Positions 32,227 through 43,640 of a DNA stretch of 64,000 nt are shown here, in pieces (position 1 is the first letter of the stretch; each line of letters begins with the position of its first letter). The notes beneath the pieces are model-generated. The model was not told where the DNA came from. It ran no database searches and was given only the letters and a program-made list of their open reading frames with translations. The stretch covers positions 1,668,125,385 to 1,668,189,384 of the forward strand of contig CM062816.1 in assembly GCA_031772625.1 (NCBI GenBank), written 5' to 3'. The stretch comes from Pinus tabuliformis. Taxonomy: Eukaryota > Streptophyta > Pinopsida > Pinales > Pinaceae. A program made the position numbers and the translations under genes.

Positions 32227-32440
32227 CTCAATTGGAAAGGTACTTAAGCCCCAAGCTATAGCTCAATTAGTCGAGTTCTTGTTGCTAAGTACCTTTCCAA
32301 TTGAGAGATCACGGGGTCAAATCTCCTCTATGCCCTTGAAGTTAGGGCTGACCAAATAAGTAATCCCTTCATATGAATATACCCTGATTATTACTCGTGG
32401 ATGTAGTGGTCACTCAGTGACCATGAACCACATTTGAAAA
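32227..32440 (+). mobile_element. Probable tRNA-derived SINE
   Basis: A Pol III-type internal promoter is suggested by an A-box-like TAGCTCAATTAGTCGAG (about 32259) and a B-box-like GGGGTCAAATCTC (32313-32325), about 50 bp apart. A non-tRNA tail ends near an A run (TTTGAAAAAA, about 32440). A perfect 20-bp inverted repeat, CTCAATTGGAAAGGTACTTA (32227-32246) and its complement at 32286-32305, brackets the A box, an unusual arrangement. tRNA-like folding is not preserved. Family not recognised. Confidence 0.55.
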
Positions 32441-33904
32441 AAGCAATAACATAACATTAATATAACTTAACACAAACACATTCTATATATATAGTATTTT
32501 ATATATAGTTATATTATAATTAATTATATAACATATAACTATATATGCATGTAGCATAAGTATATACATAATTATATAACTATATAACATAATTTACATA
32601 TAATTATATATAACTATAACATAATTATAACGATATAACATAATATAACATAATTATAACCTAGGATATATGATATATATATATATATGTTTTAACAATG
32701 CATCATTGATATATACATTAAATTTATGTTAAAAATTGCATTTAAAGTGAACAAAAGTATTTTGACTCTTTTTTGATTTTTTCTATATTGTTTTATTATG
32801 TATTGTATTGTACCATAAACATTGTCTTCATGTGCTTTGATCGAGGTGGACATTAGTGGCCACCTGTCTATTCCATTTGCAACCCCAACACTGTCTCTTT
32901 CAGTGTTTCGGTTTCCTTAATTGTATCACAATTTACTATTTTTGGCAATTTTTCAGGCCTTGAACTTTCAGAGTTGTTTTAAGGCCCTAAACGACGTTTT
33001 TAGGGAAAATAGAGAGACCGAAATGTCTCGATCTGTCTTGCTTGATTTTTTTCGGCCTTCTCTTTGAGATCTTAAAAACAAGGTATTATGATAGCCAAAC
33101 AGAGATTGTATGCGAAAGTTATGACCCCAAGAAGTTGATGTACCAATTTACCCAAATGGGACCCACAGTTTTTGCGCTTCATCTCCTAGGGTTAGGTTTT
33201 TGGATGTTTAGGGTTTTCCATTGTTTCTCAATAATAAATAGGCCTTTGATAATCATTGTAACATAGTTTAGAGGCATGTAGCCACCACATCTCTTCTCAT
33301 AGATAAGCTACCATCGCTCAAGCTATCTTATTTCCATTTTGTTTGTAAGCATAGTTCAATATTTTTCTATTAATGAAATGAAGTGTTTTTCTACTGCATC
33401 TCTGTATTTATGATTATATCTGTAATTTATTGTGTTCCTGTTTAAGTTCGGATCGTGCTTGCATCTAGTATATGCTATATGTCAAAGTCAAACATTATAA
33501 GAACTTGTCTTATGGATTATTTGCTTGGCATGAAATTTTATTGGTTTTGCAAACAAGTTTATTTCAATTTTTTACATATATTTACATATTTGTGCTCTAT
33601 GAAAAAAATGCATTATTTAGAAAAGGGAAAAAGTGTCAGGTTATATTTTATCACTTCTTTCGATTGTGTTTACATGGAACTCAATACTTTGGTTGATAAA
33701 TTATCAAAAAAAGGACTCTAAAGTTTAGGAAGGCAAGATAGTTCTACTTAATTTAGAAATGGTTTTCTTGTCAACATTCTTTTTATGTCAACTTCTTTTC
33801 TTGGATTAGTTTATATGTATTATATGTAATAGTTTAGTCAACATTTTTTCTTGGATTACTTTATATGTATTATATGTAATATGCAAAGCCATCTCCCATA
33901 TTCC
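32441..33904. other. AT-rich DNA, possible old LTR, no gene
   Basis: 32441-32760 is very AT-rich (ATATAAC words). 32830-33450 is less AT-rich and has features seen in LTRs or gene leaders: CCTAGGGTTAGGTTTTT (about 33187), AATAATAAATAGGCC (about 33227) and ATTAATGAAATG (about 33370), but no TG...CA ends or partner copy was found. Short frames at 33042-33266 and 33455-33721 are not recognised. Confidence 0.45.
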
Positions 33905-35908
33905 CCCACCACAGGTCGTCGAAGTGTGGAGGGGTTAGCTATACATGGCCAGGCTCTTGAAAGATCATGTAGCCCAACCAAAGTTCGTGTTCCAGTCGTA
34001 GATCCTAGCTTCGATGCGAGTCAGAGTGTTAGAGATAGTGTTTTTGTCTCTGTTGATGATCGTGATATAGAGAGTGGACCATCTTCACCTATTGCAGGTA
34101 CACCTTCTGCATTTTCAAATCCTCTTTAAACTTTATATGTTTATGTCTTGAAATTGTCTTTAATTTTTAAATCCTCTTTAATTGATGTGTTTGAATTCAA
34201 TGAATATGTTATTATGTTTAGTTTTTTATATATGTTAAATTATGTTAATGATTTGCATACCCTTAAAAAGGTGCAGCTGAGGATGACAGTGCAACGTCGA
34301 TCCCTCTGTGGGACAACATTGCAACCACTATCACATTAGAGGATGTTAGGGCTCAGCATGCATGGATCATACGAGAGTTGGGTAGACTCCCTGCTAGGTC
34401 GCTTACTAGTCATAGTTTGACTTTGATGTTGGAGAGCATCATGCTAGAGGGTGGGCCCACAAAGCCATCTCCTACGTCCCATATATAAGAATAGGAGGTT
34501 GGAGGTTAGAGGCTCAGATAGTTGGGAGGCGGTGAAAGCCACCGCCAAGATAATTGATGTTTGTGGGGAGTTGTTTGATGTGCCTTCAGACCACTATGTT
34601 AGACATGTTGGTATGATTCCAGTCAAATATTTTAAGAATGTTGATGCAACCCCTTTTGTTTATGATCGATTCATTGGAGCTTGGGGAAATTTCCCCACCA
34701 TGACCAAGTCGCGATTTACTTTTCAAAATATGTATATGAAAAATTCGTGCTACATATGAGGCAAAGTTACACCAACGCCAGATCTGTGTTTATGGACCCA
34801 GCATTGGATGTAGTTATGATTGTGTCAGGGCTCGTAGGGACCCTACACATGTACCACAACCTTCAAGATTCTTGCCACTACCATCTTGAAGCATGATATT
34901 GCCAACGGAGTTAGAGGATTCATCACAACTTAGTGCTGAGACTAGGAATACCATTGCATATATTATGTAGACGACATTGACCAGTGCACAAGTCACATTA
35001 CGTGGAGAGATGAATAGACCACCACCATTTCCTTGTGACTCACCAGTGCCGTTATATGATGATTCATATATTGAGAGTATATCCCCCTAACCATGTTTTG
35101 TCATATGCACGTATGTTTCGTGATATCATCCGTGACACTTGGAGGGTGCATGACCCACATGACACATGCCGGGTACATATATACGAAACTTTTGACTCTT
35201 ATCACCAAATTATACAATATTTATACTATAAGTTCATATGATATTGCATTTATATTAATAAGTTCATGATAACATGTAGACACAACCCGACTACATGGAT
35301 GAGCTTTTGAGGTCATCTGAGGGGGCAGTTGATTAGCCAGAGCAACCTCCACCAGTGCATGTTTCCATGGAGTCTCCTTCACCTCCACCTCATCACAATC
35401 ATGTGGAGGAGATTCACTATGTACAACCACATGGACCAATAAATGAGGTAAAAAATTATATTCTTAATATTTCAACATTTTTTTAAAATTACATGCATGC
35501 TAATTAATTTGTATACTAATTATAATTTGTATATTCCACTATGTAGACAGGCACAGATGTAGAGTGGTGTTGATGTCACAATGATATGGAAGCATGAGTG
35601 GGATACTGGGAATGGAGGCGTTGACGATGCAGGTCCATCGATGCGTGCCCCAATCATTGAGCCATAAGAAGGGGAGCACCAAACCCAGATTTATCAGACC
35701 CCCATCCTACTTGACTTCCATTTAGACTTAAGTGAGGTTAGTAGATTCATATGTAATTAAATGTGGTTTGAAATCATTTATTTCTATATTGTTTATTTTG
35801 TACAAATAATGATCTAATTAATTTGAATTTGAATGTGTTATATTGCAGTACCAGATTCTGGATGAAATGTTTGGCCAGCGGTCACATAAGGGTACTGGTT
35901 GTACTTAA
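33905..35908 (+). pseudogene. Decayed intron-containing gene relic, family unknown
   Basis: Coding-like pieces on the plus strand are separated by sequences with GT...AG borders. Exon 1 ends ...SSPIA at 34097 (donor GT 34098). Joining to 34277 (acceptor AG 34275-34276) keeps frame and gives another ~70 open codons (EDDSATSIPLWDNIATTITL, then LEDVRAQHAWIIRELGRLPA) before a stop near 34483. A shifted frame continues at 34451-34759 (SDSWEAVKATAKIIDVCGEL, FVYDRFIGAWGNFPT). A Pro-rich piece (SMESPSPPPHHNHVEE) ends at a donor at 35448. Further candidate exons are 35547-35736 and 35849-35908, the last ending YQILDEMFGQRSHKGTGCT and a stop. Several frames carry stops, so it is dead. I cannot name the family; a transposon-borne gene is possible. 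Introns are inferred from borders only. Confidence 0.5.
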
Positions 35909-36239
35909 AGTGGATAATTTATATATTTTTCAGGCCCATTTCATAGGGCACATTCGCATGTGATACAAACTTTGTATATTTTCATACATGGACATTTTAT
36001 GGATACATGAACATTATTTCAGTTTATGAATCCTTATTATTTCTGGTTATGGATGTTCATGTAATGTAATTTGTATATATTTTCATATGATAGTTTATTG
36101 ATGCATTCATTATTTCAGTTTATGGATGTTTATTAATTCTTGTTTACGAATGTTCATTGAATTTTTGGATCTGTGAATTATTTCTCTAGTTTAAAAAAAT
36201 CTATGGTATATCTTTTATTTAAAAAGATAACAATTTTGA

Positions 36240-38544
36240 TTTCTAGTTTCATAGACTAAGAAAATAAGTACAATCTTACTATGGTGCAAGTCACTTTGAT
36301 GCTTAAAATGAACAAAAATATATCATGCATCAATTTAATATTGAGCATGGAAAGAATTACAAATATGTTTCATATTGGCTTGTAGAAAGTGTCTTTTAGT
36401 GCAATCAAAGTATTCTAATTTAAACAATTAATGATATGTTTATATACTTTTATGAACTTTCCTAAATTTACTTGGTTATCCAAGTATTTCAATCAATTCC
36501 TTATCTTAAGGTTCAATTAAAAACACAAATAGGATTGAAATAAGTTTTTTTCAGTTTTTTTTTTTTGAGGTCATCTACAAGAGCTTAGTCATACCATGAT
36601 ATAAGTCATATGTAATAGAATTTAATATACCAAAAAAAATTAATGATAAATTTATATGATTTTATATATTTATGAACTTTCCTAAACTTACTTGGTTATC
36701 CAAGTATTTCAGTGAATTCCTCATCTTAAGATCTTTTATTAAGAACATTCAAGAATTAACATATTACAAACTATTCATTTTGATTTATAGTTTCGTAGAC
36801 TAAGAAAATAAATACAATCTTACTATGGTGCAAGTCACTTTAATACTTAAAGTGAACTAAAATATCATGTATCGATTTAACATTGAGCATGTAAAGAATT
36901 ACAAATATGGTTCATATTGGGTGGTAGAAAGTGTCTTTTAGTGCAATCAATGTATGTTAATTTAAACAATTAATGATATGTTTCTATAATTTTATCAACT
37001 TTCCTAAATTTACTTGGCTGTCCAAGTATTTCAATCAATTCCATATCTTAAGGTTCAATTAAAAAACACAAATAGGATTGAAATAAGTTTTATTCAATTT
37101 TATTTCTTTTGAGGTCATCTACAAGAGCTTAGTCATAACATGATATAAGTCATATGTATTGGAATTTAATATACCAAAAAAAATTAATGGTATGTTTCTA
37201 TAATTTTATATAATTTTATGAACTTTCCTAAATTTACTTGGCTATCTAAGTATTTCAATCAATTCCTTATTTTAAGACCTTCAATTAAGAACATTCAAGA
37301 AGTAAAATTTTACAAAATATTCATTTTGATTTCTTGTTTCATAGACTAAGAAAATATGATGCAAGTCGCTTTGATACTTAAAATGAACTAAAATATATCA
37401 TGTATCAATTTAATATTGAGTATGGACAAAATTACAAATATGCTTAATATTGGCTTGTAGAAAGTGTCTTTTAGTGAAACTAATGTATTCTAATTTAAAC
37501 AATTAATGATATTTTTCTATAATTTTATGAACTTTTCTAAATTTATATGGTTATCCAAATATTTCAATCAATTCCTTATCTTAAGGTTTAATTAAAAAAC
37601 ACAAATATGGTTGAAAGATATTTTATTCAATTTAATTTCTTTTGAGGCCATCTATAAGAGCTTAGTCATAACATGATATAAGTCATATGTATTGGAATTT
37701 AATATACCAAAAAACAATTAATGATATATTTCTATAATTTTATATATTTTATGAACTTTCCTAAATTTACTTGGCTATCCAAGTATTTCAATCAATTCCT
37801 TATCTTAAGACCTTCAATTAAGAACATTCAAGAAGTAAAATTTTACAAAATATTCATTTTGATTTATAGTTTCATAGACTAAGAAAATAAGTACAATCTT
37901 ACTATGATGCAAGTCACTTTGATACTTAAAATGAACTAAAATATATCATGTATCAATTTAATATTGAGCATGTAAAGAATTAAAAATATGCTTCATATTG
38001 GCTTGTAGAAAGTGCCTTTTAGTGCAATCAATGTATGTTAATTTAAACAATTAATGATATGTTTCTATAATTTTATGAACTTTCCTAAATTTAATTGGAT
38101 ATCCAAGTATTTGAATCAATTCCATATTGTAAGGTTCAATTAAAAAACTCAAATAGGATTGAAATAAGTTTTATTCAATTTTAAAAGATGGTTGGTAAAC
38201 AACATATAAGTTTTATTCAATTTATTTCTTTTGTGGTCATCTACAAGGCCATAGTCATAACATGATATGAGTCATATGTATTAGAATTTAATATACCAAA
38301 ACACAATTAATAATATGTTTCTATAATTTTATGAACTTTCCTAAATTTATTTGGTTTTCCAAGTATGTCAATCAATTGCTTATATTAAGACCTTCAATTA
38401 AGAACATTCAAGAAGTAAAATTTTGCAAAATATTCATTCTGATTTCGAGTTTCATAGACTAAGAAAATAAGTACAATCTTACTGTGATGCAAGTCACTTT
38501 GATACTTAAAATGAATTAAAATATATCATGTATAAATTTAATAT
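36240..38544. repeat. Tandem array, ~545-bp units
   Basis: GTTTCATAGACTAAGAAAAT recurs at 36246, 36790 (TTTCGTAG), 37336, 37869 and 38449, giving periods of 544, 546, 533 and 580 bp. The last long unit includes a ~40-bp partial self-duplication (AGTTTTATTCAATTT twice, about 38167-38220). Within each unit a shorter block (TTTATGAACTTTCCTAAATT, TTGGTTATCCAAGTATTTC) occurs twice, so the unit itself arose by doubling. Copia element A interrupts the array at 38545. Confidence 0.93.
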
Positions 38545-39410
38545 TGTAGAAATTAATGTGTAGATTCAAAACTGCTCATGAAATTAACTAAATCACAAGG
38601 CTTGAAGCTACTTTACTGATCCACGGAAGTTAATTCACTATTTAGAACAAAAACCATAGACATGCAAAAGGAAACATCACACATGCACAAAGATTTATCT
38701 AGGGGAAAGCAACTGCTCAAAACCACTTCCTATCTTTATTGCATTAATCAGATAATAGAGATGAAATACATATGTTTGCTCAAGCTTGAGCATACCCTAA
38801 AAGTATATAGTATATCCCACTACCTGACCGACTAGCTTTGGAAAACGCTTAGCCAATTTTCAAGCCCTCCAAGCTCCCATCTCCTTGTGTTGTTTCTCCA
38901 GGAAATTGGTCCCTATTATTTAGGAATTTCCCACTAATGAATTGTGTAATTCCTCTAAGTACTTCCTCTGACTTCATGCACTACCTGTACACATTGGAAT
39001 ATGCTACAACTGATAATACATTATCTTGGAATATCCATCTCAATTGGGTAACTCAAATTCTATACATGCAAAAATTATTTTTGGCTAATTGATCAGTTAA
39101 CTGGTTGATCACTAAGTGTGGTTGAAGTTTCACTTCCACAACTTGACCTCCACTAGTTTTTCTGACAGTTAGAACTATTTTAACTGATAATAACTCAAAT
39201 TAACTGAAATAGATTGTTACAAATTAGAAATCAATCATACTGAACTAAACTGAAGCTTCCCCAACTCGAATTAACTGAGCTAACTGAGTGACAAGTGCCA
39301 TGTCACCTTAGTTAACTACCTCCAATATTTCTATTGAAATAGAAATTCGAATTTTCTCTAGTTTGACCAAGGAAAAGTCAAACTAAGATTTTCTTGCAGC
39401 ATTTTCAACA
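38545..39410 (-). repeat. 3' LTR of copia element A (866 bp)
   Basis: On the plus strand it reads TGTAGAAATTAATG... to ...GCAGCATTTTCAACA, so TG...CA. It matches 49474-49757 at the other end of the element. Directly inside (minus strand) is a purine run GAGAGGGAG, the polypurine tract. The left border falls in the middle of a tandem-array unit (TATAAATTTAATAT then TGTAG). Confidence 0.92.
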
Positions 39411-39881
39411 CTCCCTCTCAGCAAGAAAGGGATTGTCAACCACCCCTATCCTGTACCTATGGAAATCGAACTTCCCTCTTGACAAGGCCTTCGTTAAAAT
39501 ATCAACATCTTATTCCTCTATCAGAATGTACCGCAACAACATAATCTTCCTCTACACACAATCCCATAGATGGTGATACTAGATATCAATATGCTTAGAT
39601 CTATCATGGAAAACAGGATTTTCAGAGAGTTTGATGCAAATCTGATTATCACAGTAAATCATAGTTGGATCCATCATCTGAACAAACAAGCCAACACATA
39701 TCTTTCTCATCCAAATCGCCTCACATGTTGCTTGACTTGCAATCATGTATGCTACTTCTGCTGAGATGAGTGCCACAAATCTTTGCTTCCTACTGTACCA
39801 AGAAATTGTTGCGGACCCAACATTGAAAATTCCACCTGATGTACTCTTCCGATCTAATGGAATCCCCACCCAATATGCATA
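39411..39881 (-). pseudogene. Copia A RNase H domain
   Basis: The 3' end of copia pol. Open at 39869-39579: RKSTSGGIFNVGSATISWYS, AYMIASQATCEAIWMRK, MIYCDNQICIKLSENPVFHD and RSKHIDI correspond to the RNase H region that normally reads RKSTSGY, SxxEAEY, DNxSAI, RTKHIDI. The Glu of EAEY is replaced (AEVAYM), so activity is doubtful. The rest to 39411 is out of frame (a degraded LADILTKAL-like segment around 39490). The domain was cut from the RT by the insertion of element B at 39887. Confidence 0.85.
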
Positions 39882-39886
39882 TGTGA

Positions 39887-40902
39887 TGTATATATTCCTT
39901 GTATATTCAAAATTCTTATGTAATGTGCTAAAACAAAAGACTTGAATCTACTCTATGCATCATCAGAAATAATTAATCGATCGATAAATCACAACATAAA
40001 TATGAGATAAGATTCAATCACATATGCTTAGATATTTATCTGAGGGGAAAGCAACTGCTCAAAACCCATTACTATCTATATTGAATTAATCAAAGAATCT
40101 GGATGAATACAATATGCTTGTTCAATCTTGAGCACAACTTGCACTTGTATCTTCTATCCTCTGCTTGACTGACTAACTCTAGCCAATACTTAGCCAATTT
40201 TCCTGTCCTCCAAGCTCCTATTTCCATGCTATATTCCCGAGGAAATAGGCTCCTACTGTTTAGGAATTTCCCCCTATTTTCTTGCGCAATTCCTCTGGGT
40301 TGATCACTTGACCAATATAATCAACTATACACTCGATATAGTATATAATTAATTGTACAGTGCCTTGAAATCTCCACCACAATTGGGGAACTTGAATTCT
40401 CTGCATGCATGAGCTAATTTAAGCTGATTGATTAGTTATATGGTTGATCATTCAGTGTGGTTGAAGTTCAACTTCCACAACTTGAACTTCCACTAGTTCC
40501 TCCATCAGTTAGAACTAGTTTAGCTGGTCATAACTCAATTTAAATGAATTAAATTACTACAACTGAAATTAACTCAACCTAGGCTCCTAGAATTTAGGAA
40601 TCCACTACACACAATTGAAATTAACTCAACCTAAGCTCCTAGAATTTAGGAATCCACTACACACAACTGAACTTCATGTCCCTAACTCGAACTAACTGAG
40701 CTGGACTCCTATTTTTTTGGAATCAACTCAACTAAGTTGAAGTTCGACTCATTAACTTGAATTGAGTGTTCTTAACTAAGTGACAAAAGCGAAATCACCT
40801 TAGTTAACTCCTCCAAGTTGTCATTTGATATGGAATTTCGAATTTACTCAATTTGATCAAGGTAAAAATAAAAATTGAGACTTTCTTGCTGCATTTTCAA
40901 CA
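39887..40902 (-). repeat. 3' LTR of element B (1016 bp)
   Basis: TGTATATATTCC... to ...CTGCATTTTCAACA on the plus strand. It is about 52 bp longer than its partner because of a tandem duplication at about 40564-40667 (TGAAATTAACTCAACCT, then CTAGAATTTAGGAATCCACT, twice) that is single in the 5' LTR. The duplication thus arose after insertion, or was missed in one LTR by conversion. Confidence 0.9.
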
Positions 40903-41719
40903 CTCTGTCTCAATAAGAAAGGGATTATCAACTACCACAATCCTATACTTGTGGAATGTACTTCTTGCAACACTTCTCACTGTTGTTGGTGCTACTGCAA
41001 CATCTGCAACTGAGAAACAATAAAAAAAAATGAATCAACTATGTTTGCAACTATATATTGGAAAATTGTGTTGTTGTTGACTCTGCTACTAAGCCTCTTG
41101 ATCTGCTGTCAACACTCCTCTGCACTCTTCAGTATCTAACTGACACAGATCCTCTTGCTACTAAATATTGTGGGCCTCTGTAGCAAGGTAGTGATCCATG
41201 AGGAAAATGCCTCAATGGACCCTGCCCAAATTTTTGCAACTCTTGGACTAAGGATCTACATCACTCCACTTCACTTCTGAAAGTATAGCTGCATGCATGG
41301 AAAAATCTGATCTACTCATACCATTGCTACTGCTTTGTTTCTACTTCCACACTGCTGTGGCAACTAATGTAATAATGAGTTTGATCTCCCGAGATCCTAA
41401 AGTACTATCTTCCATAGGGATTCTCCCTCTGAATCTAGACCTCCTTTGAGTCTCGATCTCCATGTGGGAAATCTTGTTGCTCCTCAATCTACCAATATCA
41501 ATGATCATAACTCCTTTTTGTGTCACTAAACATTGGCTCGTTGATCTTCCCACTAGAAACCTTCTAATTCCATTAAGAAGTATGCACATAGGGTCTTCTA
41601 AATTTTCCCTAAACTAAGGCTCCATAACTCTGCCTCCTAAAAACTCATTAGTTAGTCAATGATCATTGTACATGAGGACTTCAAGGAATAGTTCTAATGT
41701 GAATCCCACTTTGGTACCA
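40903..41719 (-). other. Internal region of element B, non-coding
   Basis: Only an 82-codon frame (41341-41589, minus) is open; it is Arg/Ser/Ile-rich (RRFLVGRSTSQCL, ETQRRSRFRGRI) and not recognised as any pol domain. The first ~50 bp after the left LTR resemble the corresponding 3' internal end of element A (AGAAAGGGATT, then ATCCTATACTT), showing common origin of the 3' untranslated part. Confidence 0.7.
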
Positions 41720-42683
41720 TGTAGAAATTCCTTGTAGATTCTAATTGCTTATGTAATATGCTAAAACAAAAGACTTGAATCTACTCTACTTATCAGTGGA
41801 AATAATTAATTGATAAAGAAATCACAACATAAACATGAGACAAGATTCAATAACATATGCTCAGATATTTATCTAAGGGGAAAGAAACTTCTCAAACCCC
41901 CTTACTATCTATGTTGGATTAATCAAAGAATCTATATGAATACAATATGCTTGCTCAAGCTTGAGCACAACCTGCACCTGTATCTTCTATCCTTTGCTTG
42001 ACTGATTGACTCTAGCCAATACTTAACCAATTTTCCTGTTCTCCAAGCTCCTATTTCCTTGCGTTATTCATGAGGAAATAGGCTCCTATTCTTTAGGAAC
42101 TTCCCGTTATTTTCTTGTGGAATTCCTCTGGGTTCATCTCCTAACCAATACAATCAACTATAAAATCAATCTAGTATATAATTAATTGTATACTACCTTG
42201 AAATCTCCACCAAAACTAGGGAACTCAAATTCTCTACATGCATGAGCTAATTTAGGCTAATTAATTATTTATATGGTTGATCACTAAGTGTGGTTTAAGT
42301 TCCATTTCCACAACTTGACCTTCCAGTAGCTCCTCCATTAGTTAGAACTAGTTTAACTGGCCATAACTCAATTTAAATGAATTAAGTTTCTACAACTGAA
42401 ATTAACTCAACCCAGGCTTCTAAAATTTAGGAATCCACTACACACAACTGAACTTCATGTCCCTAACTCGAATTAACTAAGCTAGATTCCTATTTTTCAA
42501 GAATCAAATCAATTAAACCGAACTTCAACTCATTGACTTGAATTGAGTGTTCTAAACTAAGTGACAAGAGCCATGTCACCTCAATTAACTCCTCCAAGTT
42601 GTCTGTTGATGTGGAATTTTGAATTTCCTCAATTTGATTAAGGTAAAAATCAAAATTGAGGCTTTCTTGCTATATTTTCAACA
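41720..42683 (-). repeat. 5' LTR of element B (964 bp)
   Basis: TGTAGAAATTCCTTGTAG... to ...TATATTTTCAACA on the plus strand, similar over its length to 39887-40902 apart from the missing 52-bp duplication and scattered substitutions. The right end is followed immediately by the target duplication TGTGA. Confidence 0.92.
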
Positions 42684-42688
42684 TGTGA

Positions 42689-43640
42689 AGCCACACAACT
42701 TCTTTCCCTCTGTCCGTCTGTACCAAATTCCAAAATGGGTAGTGCCTCTGAGGTATCATATAACATGGTTAGTTGTCCTCCAAAATAGTTTGGTGGGCCT
42801 AACCATATCTTGGCTCATCTAGTTGAATGCAAAGCACATATCTAGTCGTGTGTTCACAAGATACATGAGTGAACCCACCAACTGCCACTAAATGGTCGCA
42901 TCCACTTCCTCACCTGAAGTGGCATCCCCTTTCCTCCAGTTGGTTGCTAGAGAATTCTCCATGTGTTTGCACCTATCCATGCGGAACCATCGAAGTATAT
43001 CATTGACATACTTGCCTTGTGAGACAAAAAATGCCCCATCACCTTGCCATATTTCCAATCTGAGGAAGTAGTGCACGAGGCCCATGTCCTTCATCTCAAA
43101 CTCCCTTGTAAGGTCCTCCTTGAAATATCTGATCATTTTCTCATCACAAGTCAAAATCAAGTCATAGAAAATAAAACAATAATCAACAATTTACCTTCTA
43201 CCAAAATATGATAGAGGTTTGCATCCACTTCACTTTTGGTGAAGCCCAAACCTATGAGATAGCTATAGATCCTGGTGTACCAAGCACGGGGTGCTTGCTT
43301 GATACCATACAACTCTCACTTGAATTTGCACACATGACACTCCTGAACAAAATTCTTGAAGCCTTCAGGTTTCTCGATATACACCTCCTCCTCAATAACT
43401 CCATTAAGGAATGTCGTTTTCACATCCATCTGGTGGATCTTCCACCCCATCTGTGTAGCCAAAGAAAGGATTGATCTGATGGATGAGTACCTTGCAACAT
43501 GAGCAAAGGTATCCTCATATTCAATCCCCTCAACCTAAGAATACCCATTGGGCACAAATTTGGCCTTGTGATTTTCTATGCTTATGTTTGTTGCCTGCTT
43601 CACCTTGAAGATCCATCTTGAACCCACAACTGATTTTTAT
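42689..43640 (-). pseudogene. Copia A reverse transcriptase domain
   Basis: RVT_2-type polymerase domain in pieces. The open frame 43160-42888 gives ILTCDEKMIRYFKEDL, EFEMKDMGLVHYFLRLEIWQ and FFVSQGKYVNDILRWFRMD, matching the part after the active site (usually FEMTDLGLLHYFLGIEV, QxKYxxDLLxRF). The YVDD box itself is damaged: around 43160-43175 the reading is FIFYDLIL, with one Asp lost and a frame change. Upstream parts (around 43420-43230: WKIHQMDVKTTFLNGV and CVKQAPRAW-like words) are readable in mixed frames. Confidence 0.82.

Larger units (their letters stand above)
39887..42683 (-). mobile_element. Copia-type non-autonomous element B, inserted in A
   Basis: Two LTRs (39887-40902 and 41720-42683) flank only ~817 bp of internal sequence. 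Perfect 5-bp target duplications TGTGA are at 39882-39886 and 42684-42688. The minus-strand primer-binding site (TGGTACCAAAGTGGG, from 41719) abuts the right LTR and a purine tract (GAGACAGAG) abuts the left one, so it was made by normal reverse transcription. Its LTR ends (TGTAGAAATT, TTTTCAACA) match those of element A, so they are relatives. The internal part has no protease, integrase or RT; it must have been mobilised by another copy's enzymes, or it deleted its coding part after insertion. Confidence 0.93.

Noticed and set aside
36240-38544. CRISPR-like array
   Set aside because: Units are ~545 bp, contiguous and without unique spacers; this is plant tandem-repeat DNA.
39394-39945. Plus-strand ORFs
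   Set aside because: Antisense to the copia RNase H.
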